Shown here in pieces: positions 50,925 to 56,007 of a stretch of 56,007 bases of DNA. The DNA is from Candidatus Treponema merdequi. Lineage in GTDB: Bacteria > Spirochaetota > Spirochaetia > Treponematales > Treponemataceae. The notes under the pieces are model-generated. The model worked only from the letters and a program-made list of their open reading frames with translations, searched no databases and was not told the origin of the DNA. Both the position numbers and the translations under genes were made by a program. Position 1 is the stretch's first letter. Every line of letters begins with the position of its first letter. The stretch covers positions 1-56,007 of the forward strand of contig JAGHVB010000057.1 of NCBI GenBank assembly GCA_018064525.1, written 5' to 3'.

Positions 50925-52613
50925 ATGAAATTCCGGTTTTGGGTGTTTACAGTCTTTTTATTAAGTTTTCTCCTTTTTTCATGTTCAGAAAATGAAATTA
51001 CAAAAATTGATTTGAGCTCGGGCTGGCAATATTCAACTGTAAATCCAGACCGTGACGACTGCAGTTTTAAACTTTTGCCTGACGCCGCCCTTAACAATCT
51101 TAAAACTCTTATTCCTGAAAAATCAGGTACCATATATCTGAAAAAAGATTTTATAATTCCACTTGAACTTCAGAAAGAAGACATTTCAATTTATCTTGGT
51201 CATATCGCATCTTCTGATAAGACTTATATAAATCATTATCTTATCGGAAACACGACAAGCGGAGAATCTCATTTTTTTTCTTTTTTCAATGTTCCGCGTT
51301 ATTACGAAATTCCGGAAGAGCTTTTAGTCCCTGGTGTAAATACAATCATCATAGAAATTCAGGTAAATCGTTATGGGTATTTAAGGGGAAACTGTTTCAT
51401 TTCATATTTCAGTGAAGCAAAAAGGGCATATACTTCCGACAGATTTTTTTCTGAACTTCTATATTTCGCTTTAAGTGTAATTCTGTTTTTTATTTCACTT
51501 TTTCTGATTATTAAGATTTCAAGATTTTATAATAAGAGTGAAGTTGCAGTTTTCTGCATCATTTTAATTCTGACGGCTGTCAATTTAAGTTATTTTTTCA
51601 TCAATGACATTCCTTATATTTCATTAGAGAAAATCAATTATGAAATATATAGTCTCATTTTTCATTATTGCCTGCCTACAGCCATATTCATTATTTTTTC
51701 ATTTTATATTTATTCTTTTATCAAAAAAAATCATGATTATAAGTTACAGATTCTGTTTTCGGTTTTTGTAATTCCTTTTTTTATTATTCTTGATCTGTTT
51801 TTTCATTACGGTCTTAAATATAATTTTGTTCCTGTTTTATCATATTATTCTTTTCCAGTCTGCTTAATCTGTATTTTTTTTGTACTTATTTCTAAAAAGA
51901 TAAGAGAACTTAAACCATTAAAAACTGCAGAAGATTTAAAATTTTCAAGAATAATTCCCAAAATTATTGATACGGAAAATTTTCAGGCTGCTTATTTTTT
52001 TAAGAGTGCACGCGGTGTAAAGGAATTGATGTATGATATTTTTCTTGAAGAAAATAAATTAAAGGGAATTGCAGTTTTTGAAACTTTAAAAAATTCAAGC
52101 GACAGTACAAATCTTATAATGCTTGCAAAACAGATTGCAGGAAAAACTTTTAATGACTGTAAAAAACTTTCTCTTCCAAAAGTAATGGAAAAAATATTAA
52201 GAAAAATTGCAGAAGAAAATATTTCTGATAATCAGATTTCAGGATCACTTTTGAGATTTTCAGACAGTAAAGTAGAATATGTAAACAGTTTTCACACGAC
52301 TGCTTATTACAGGGTTTCAAAAACCGGCATTGCAGTTCCTGTCAGATTACCGGAAGATAAAAATAAAGGAAGTGGAATTGGATTTACAATGCTTCCGGGG
52401 GATGCCGTAATTTTATATTCCAGAACTTTTGAAAATTCCCAAAATCCCGAAAATGAACCTTTTTCTGCCCAAAGAATTCAGCAGGCTTTTAAACAGTCGG
52501 GAAGTGGAACTTCATTAAGCCGTCTCGAATATATTTTGAATATGTTCCAGAACTATACAAATAACGTGCCGAATAATCATGATCTTGTCCTTTTGATTGT
52601 TCAGAAAAAATAA
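50925..52613 (+). CDS. Membrane protein with degenerate SpoIIE-type phosphatase domain
   Basis: A 562-residue protein. It starts with a signal/lipobox segment (FLLSFLLFSC, Cys20). Residues about 40-160 resemble a galactose-binding jelly roll, as in 7TMR-DISM sensors (GTIYLKKDFIIPLELQKEDI; LLVPGVNTIIIEIQVNRYG). At least five membrane helices follow (about 170-335). The C-terminal about 220 residues have the outline of a SpoIIE/PP2C phosphatase: KELMYDIFLEENKLKGIAVF, MLPGDAVILYSRTF, NNHDLVLLIVQ. The metal-binding GD, D-x-x-GKG and TDG motifs are replaced, so it is probably catalytically dead and acts as a sensor or binding protein. No ribosome site. Divergent from the GH3 gene. Confidence 0.65.
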   Translation: MKFRFWVFTVFLLSFLLFSCSENEITKIDLSSGWQYSTVNPDRDDCSFKLLPDAALNNLKTLIPEKSGTIYLKKDFIIPLELQKEDISIYLGHIASSDKTYINHYLIGNTTSGESHFFSFFNVPRYYEIPEELLVPGVNTIIIEIQVNRYGYLRGNCFISYFSEAKRAYTSDRFFSELLYFALSVILFFISLFLIIKISRFYNKSEVAVFCIILILTAVNLSYFFINDIPYISLEKINYEIYSLIFHYCLPTAIFIIFSFYIYSFIKKNHDYKLQILFSVFVIPFFIILDLFFHYGLKYNFVPVLSYYSFPVCLICIFFVLISKKIRELKPLKTAEDLKFSRIIPKIIDTENFQAAYFFKSARGVKELMYDIFLEENKLKGIAVFETLKNSSDSTNLIMLAKQIAGKTFNDCKKLSLPKVMEKILRKIAEENISDNQISGSLLRFSDSKVEYVNSFHTTAYYRVSKTGIAVPVRLPEDKNKGSGIGFTMLPGDAVILYSRTFENSQNPENEPFSAQRIQQAFKQSGSGTSLSRLEYILNMFQNYTNNVPNNHDLVLLIVQKK

Positions 52614-52657
52614 GATCTGAATATTTTCAAAAAGTATAGAAGAAACCGAGAATTTGT

Positions 52658-52686
52658 TTGACTTCTGACATAAAGTGTCGTAAAAT
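52658..52686 (+). promoter_or_regulatory. Promoter of the sugar-transport ATPase gene
   Basis: TTGACT (52658-52663), 17 bases, TAAAAT (52681-52686), then a leader of about 45 bases with GGGAGG before the ATG. Confidence 0.65.
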
Positions 52687-52737
52687 ATTCCTAATAATAT
52701 AAATTACCCGGTAACGGGCTAAAACGGGAGGCCAATA

Positions 52738-53856
52738 ATGGCTAAAGTAGAACTTAAAGGTATTGGTAAGATTTACGACGGCGGTGTTCGTGCTGTAAGT
52801 AATGCCAACATCACAATCGAAGACAAAGAATTCTGTGTTTTCGTAGGACCATCAGGTTGTGGTAAATCAACAACACTTCGTATGGTAGCAGGTCTTGAAG
52901 ATATTTCTGAAGGAAAACTCTTCATCGATGGAAAAGAAATGAACGAAGTTCCACCAAAAGATCGTGATATCGCGATGGTATTCCAGAACTATGCTTTGTA
53001 TCCACATATGTCAGTATATGACAACATGGCATTCGGTCTTAAAATCCGCAAGATGGACAAGAGCGAAATCGACCGCCGTGTTAAAGCTGCTGCTAAACAG
53101 CTCGACCTCGAACAGTATCTTACACGTAAACCAAAGGCTCTCTCTGGTGGACAGAGACAGCGTGTTGCTGTAGGACGTGCTATCGTTCGTAATCCAAAAG
53201 TATTCTTGTTTGACGAACCATTGTCAAACCTCGATGCTAAACTCCGTGTAACAATGCGTTCAGAAATTGCAGCTCTTCACAACAGACTTCAGGCTACAAT
53301 GATCTATGTAACACACGACCAGATCGAAGCTATGACACTCGGTGATAAAATCGTTGTAATGAAAGACGGTGTTATCCAGCAGATCGGTGCTCCATTGTAC
53401 TTGTACAACAACCCAATCAATAAATTCGTTGCAGGATTCATCGGAACACCTCCAATGAACTTCCTCAAAGTAAAAGTTCTCGAAAAGGGTGGAAAGATCA
53501 TCTGTGAAGAAGGATCTTTCGATGTTACTCCAAACGCAGATCATCAGAAGAGACTCAAGGCATTTGTTGGACAGGAAGTATGGTTCGGTATTCGTCCGGA
53601 AGATGTTACATACTCAGAAAAACCTTCAAAAGATGCTATGCAGATGAAGATTGCCAACAAAGAACCACTTGGAGCTGAAACACACCTCTTCCTTACAACA
53701 AATAAAGGACAGAATCTTATTGCAAAAACAAATGCAAACGTACAGTTCCGTCTTGGAGAAACAGTTAACCTTATCCCTAATATGGATAAAGCTAAGTTCT
53801 TCTCTTGTGAAGAAGGCGAAATCAATATCGTAGAAGATATTAAAAAAGAATGGTAA
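52738..53856 (+). CDS. MsmK/UgpC-type sugar ABC transporter ATPase
   Basis: A 372-residue ABC ATPase of the MalK/UgpC/MsmK group. Walker [19 protein letters not shown]-loop [13 protein letters not shown]; signature [17 protein letters not shown]; Walker [17 protein letters not shown]; switch His in [13 protein letters not shown]. The C-terminal regulatory OB-type domain (about 240-372: [27 protein letters not shown]) is typical of carbohydrate importers. No permease or binding protein genes adjoin it, and it has its own promoter and terminator. That arrangement matches ATPases shared by several sugar transporters. Its regular codon use suggests high expression. Confidence 0.93.
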   Translation: MAKVELKGIGKIYDGGVRAVSNANITIEDKEFCVFVGPSGCGKSTTLRMVAGLEDISEGKLFIDGKEMNEVPPKDRDIAMVFQNYALYPHMSVYDNMAFGLKIRKMDKSEIDRRVKAAAKQLDLEQYLTRKPKALSGGQRQRVAVGRAIVRNPKVFLFDEPLSNLDAKLRVTMRSEIAALHNRLQATMIYVTHDQIEAMTLGDKIVVMKDGVIQQIGAPLYLYNNPINKFVAGFIGTPPMNFLKVKVLEKGGKIICEEGSFDVTPNADHQKRLKAFVGQEVWFGIRPEDVTYSEKPSKDAMQMKIANKEPLGAETHLFLTTNKGQNLIAKTNANVQFRLGETVNLIPNMDKAKFFSCEEGEINIVEDIKKEW

Positions 53857-53888
53857 TTTAATTATCCGTTCTTAGTCTTGTTTTATAA

Positions 53889-53919
53889 ACGGGCTCCGTG
53901 AGGGGTCCGTTTTTTTTTT
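53889..53919 (+). terminator. Terminator after the ATPase gene
   Basis: ACGGGCTCC pairs with GGGGTCCGT (two G-T wobbles) around GTGA and is followed by about ten T. Confidence 0.85.
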
Positions 53920-53980
53920 GTTCTTTCAAAGATGATTCTTTTGAAAGGATTTTTTTATATACTTCTGAGTGTTTTTATGA

Positions 53981-53986
53981 TATATT
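53981..53986 (+). promoter_or_regulatory. Candidate leaderless -10 of the RNase II-family gene
   Basis: TATATT ends exactly 6 bases before the ATG at 53993. No good -35 or ribosome site is visible. A second -10-like TATACT lies at 53958-53963. Confidence 0.35.
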
Positions 53987-53992
53987 TTTTTC

Positions 53993-55915
53993 ATGATCAG
54001 AAAAAATGCGATTGTATTGTATAAAAATCAGGCTGCTGTTGTTAATGATATTGAAGGCGATAAATATGTGATTTCTTTCTGTCCGTTTGCACTTTCAAAA
54101 GAAAATATTGAAAAGTTCGGTTCAAAAGGTTTTTTACCGTCAGAGCAGAAAGTCCGCGAAAAAGATATCATTCTTCTTTCAAAAAACGAAAACCCGGAAA
54201 AGATTTCACTTGAGTCTCTTATTAAGCAGAATGATTCAAAACTTTCAGAAAAAATTTCTGAAGCCTGGGAACTTTTGGCAAGTGACGAAAGTACTGCAAA
54301 TGAAGCAATCACTTTTTTTGATCTTTCTGAACTCATTGACTCTGACTATAAAGATCTTTTTGCATGGAATTTTTACAGCACGCTTTCTTCTTCTGTTGAG
54401 TTCAATCAACCGGATGAGAAAAATCTTCTTATGTTCATTCCGCGAAAAAAAGCAGAAATAGAAGAACTTTCAAAAAAACAGAATGAAAAAGCTCATGAAA
54501 AAGAAGAGCGCGAATCATTTATCAAACGCTTAAAACAGAAAAAATTAAATCCTGAAGATTCGATTTTTATGGGAGATGTCGAAGCATTTGCACTTGGAAA
54601 AACAGATAAATCAAAGACACTTGCAGAAGCAGGTTTTTCTCAGGATATTGAAAAAGCTCATAAACTTTTGATTGATACAGGTATCTGGGATTTTACGAGA
54701 AATCCATATCCTTTCAGATGGGGACTTTCTGTCCAGTCGGCAAAAGAAGGACTTGCATCTCCTCCAGAAGAAGAACGTCTTCATGTTGATGGAACTTTTT
54801 ACGCAATCGACAACAAATGGTCGAGTGACCCTGATGATGCTGTAGGCTTTGACGGAACTTATCTCTGGGTTCACATTGCAGATCCTGCAAGTACAGTAAT
54901 GCCAGACAGTTCAATTGATAAAACCGCACGGGACCGTGGTGCAACTCTTTATATTCCCGAAGGTGCAAGCCGAATGCTTTGCGAACAGTCTTTAAGTGAC
55001 TATGCACTTGGACTTAAAAGAAACAGTCTTGCTCTTTCTTTCAGACTTTTACTTGATGAAAACTGTGCAATAAAAGAATGCAAAGTTTTTAAGACTTCAA
55101 TTGATGTTGAATGCATCACTTATGAAGAAGCCGATGCAAGAAGGGACAGTCCTGAATTGAAAGTGCTTTTTGAAATTGCTGCAAAGAACGAAGCAAGAAG
55201 AAATGCAAACGGAGCTGTAAACATCAACTTTCCTGAAGTTCATATTACAGTTGATCCTGAAACAAAAAAAGTTTCTATTACACCGATAGTGGAATATGAT
55301 TCAGCAAATGTCATTCGTGAAATGATGCTTCTCGCTGGAGAAGGCGCTGCACATTTTGCTTTTGAAAATAATATTCCTTTTCCGTTTGTGAGTCAGGAAG
55401 CGCCGGACATTCCATCAAAACTTCCAGAAGGACTTGCAGGCGATTTTAAGATGGTAAAGTCCATGCACAAAAGAAGTGTAGGTGTAACTCCATCTTCACA
55501 TGCAGGAATCGGTATCGGAATGTACAGCCAGGTAACGAGCCCGCTCCGCCGTTATTCAGATCTGATTGCACATGAACAGCTCAGGGCATTTCTTGACGGA
55601 CGGGAACTGATTGATAAAAATACAATGCTTGAAAGAATAAGTGCCGGGGATGAAGCTGCGATTGCCTGCAAGAAAGTTGAGCGAAAAAGCAACATGCACT
55701 GGACTCTTGTTTATCTTCTGCAGAATCCTGACTGGACGGGAGAAGCCATTTTTGTGGAACAGAAAGGCCGTGAAGGCATATTTATGATTCCATCTTTGGC
55801 ACAGCAGACACTCATGATTCCTTCAAAACCGATGGAATTGAACCAAAAGATAACAGTTAAAGCTTCTAATATTGATATAGCGTCTCAAAAAGTAGACTTT
55901 TTGGAGATTTTATAA
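53993..55915 (+). CDS. RNase II/R-family exoribonuclease
   Basis: A 640-residue RNB-domain protein. The N-terminal about 270 residues lack recognisable cold-shock domains and instead have SH3-like and helical parts (VNDIEGDKYVISFCPF; GDVEAFALGKTDKSKTLAEA). The RNB catalytic domain starts near residue 275: FYAIDNKWSSDPDDAVGF holds the metal-binding aspartates, then RGATLYIPEGASRMLCEQSL, LALSFRLLLDE and SQVTSPLRRYSDLIAHEQLR. A short C-terminal S1-like barrel (EAIFVEQKGREGIF; KITVKASNIDIASQKVDF) ends it. It is expected to degrade RNA 3' to 5'. The N terminus is closer to the organelle/cyanobacterial RNR type than to E. coli RNase R. No ribosome site. Confidence 0.87.
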   Translation: MIRKNAIVLYKNQAAVVNDIEGDKYVISFCPFALSKENIEKFGSKGFLPSEQKVREKDIILLSKNENPEKISLESLIKQNDSKLSEKISEAWELLASDESTANEAITFFDLSELIDSDYKDLFAWNFYSTLSSSVEFNQPDEKNLLMFIPRKKAEIEELSKKQNEKAHEKEERESFIKRLKQKKLNPEDSIFMGDVEAFALGKTDKSKTLAEAGFSQDIEKAHKLLIDTGIWDFTRNPYPFRWGLSVQSAKEGLASPPEEERLHVDGTFYAIDNKWSSDPDDAVGFDGTYLWVHIADPASTVMPDSSIDKTARDRGATLYIPEGASRMLCEQSLSDYALGLKRNSLALSFRLLLDENCAIKECKVFKTSIDVECITYEEADARRDSPELKVLFEIAAKNEARRNANGAVNINFPEVHITVDPETKKVSITPIVEYDSANVIREMMLLAGEGAAHFAFENNIPFPFVSQEAPDIPSKLPEGLAGDFKMVKSMHKRSVGVTPSSHAGIGIGMYSQVTSPLRRYSDLIAHEQLRAFLDGRELIDKNTMLERISAGDEAAIACKKVERKSNMHWTLVYLLQNPDWTGEAIFVEQKGREGIFMIPSLAQQTLMIPSKPMELNQKITVKASNIDIASQKVDFLEIL

Positions 55916-56007
55916 ATCAAGTGTAACTTTTTGTATACTATTTTGAGCTAAAAAAGCGTTTTTTTGAAGAAAGGTGTATGAAAATGAAATTTTAGTGTAT
56001 TAAAAAT

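Noticed and set aside
55916..56007. Start of another gene at the right edge (ATG behind AAAGGTG near 55978)
   Set aside because: The frame from that ATG closes at a TAG after five codons; any following gene cannot be judged from the remaining bases.
1..56007. tRNA, rRNA or tmRNA genes
   Set aside because: No T-arm GTTCRA-type sequence with matching acceptor stem or rRNA-like GC-rich conserved stretch was seen by eye; a tRNAscan or Rfam search would be decisive.

Overview
The window is chromosomal DNA from a spirochaete, most likely a free-living or gut/rumen Treponema. The evidence is a tandem pair of FlaA flagellar sheath proteins, a division-to-flagellar gene block (mraZ ... ftsZ - TPR - dprA - ... 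hslVU - flgB ...) whose order resembles that of other treponemes and of the Borrelia flgB operon, many short lipoproteins, AT-rich DNA, and a permuted family 3 beta-glycosidase of the kind described from rumen bacteria. The species cannot be named from the sequence alone. I saw no tRNA, rRNA, CRISPR array or complete insertion sequence, and there is no gene-free stretch longer than about 300 bases.

Layout. 1-4 kb: a lipoprotein with a lamin-tail-like region, a U32 peptidase-family enzyme and ssb. 4-6 kb: a large unrecognised membrane-anchored protein. 6-8 kb: hisC and a YfcE-type phosphoesterase. 8-11 kb (minus strand): an NfeD/SPFH membrane pair and fructose-bisphosphate aldolase. 11-12.5 kb: two flaA genes behind a perfect consensus promoter. 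12.6-14.2 kb: a small lipoprotein and a protein with a nuclease-like motif, next to GGGGACAGTCC repeats. 14.3-25 kb: the division cluster mraZ-rsmH-ftsL-murF-ftsW-ftsQ-ftsA-ftsZ, then a Xer recombinase, a TPR lipoprotein and dprA. 25-30.5 kb: topA, a second Xer recombinase, hslV and hslU. 30.5-37.9 kb: flgB-flgC-fliE-fliF-fliG-fliH-fliI-fliJ. 38-44.5 kb: a TGS-containing nucleoside kinase, a small exported barrel-like protein, a zinc-ribbon protein, cytidine deaminase and uvrA. 44.5-56 kb: an LptD-like outer-membrane protein, the permuted GH3 enzyme, a lipobox/multi-TM protein with a degenerate SpoIIE-type phosphatase domain, a stand-alone MsmK/UgpC-type sugar-transport ATPase and an RNase II-family enzyme.

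The genes are mostly housekeeping: septum formation and peptidoglycan synthesis feed directly into the flagellar basal body and export apparatus, as is usual in spirochaetes with periplasmic flagella. mraY, murD, murG, murC and ftsI are absent from the division cluster and must lie elsewhere if present.

The most interesting signals lie between genes. (1) About ten genes that head transcription units have no Shine-Dalgarno sequence. Most have a -10-like hexamer ending 6 to 8 bases before the ATG, which predicts leaderless mRNAs. Three of them have a full -35/17/-10/6/ATG arrangement. (2) A 100-bp element with perfect 18-bp ends and an internal folded core lies between cdd and uvrA. (3) Four MraZ-type GTGG boxes at 10-bp spacing end exactly at the mraZ start codon. 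(4) Several small repeat families and long palindromes occur. These are readings of the sequence by eye; no alignment, folding or expression data were available.
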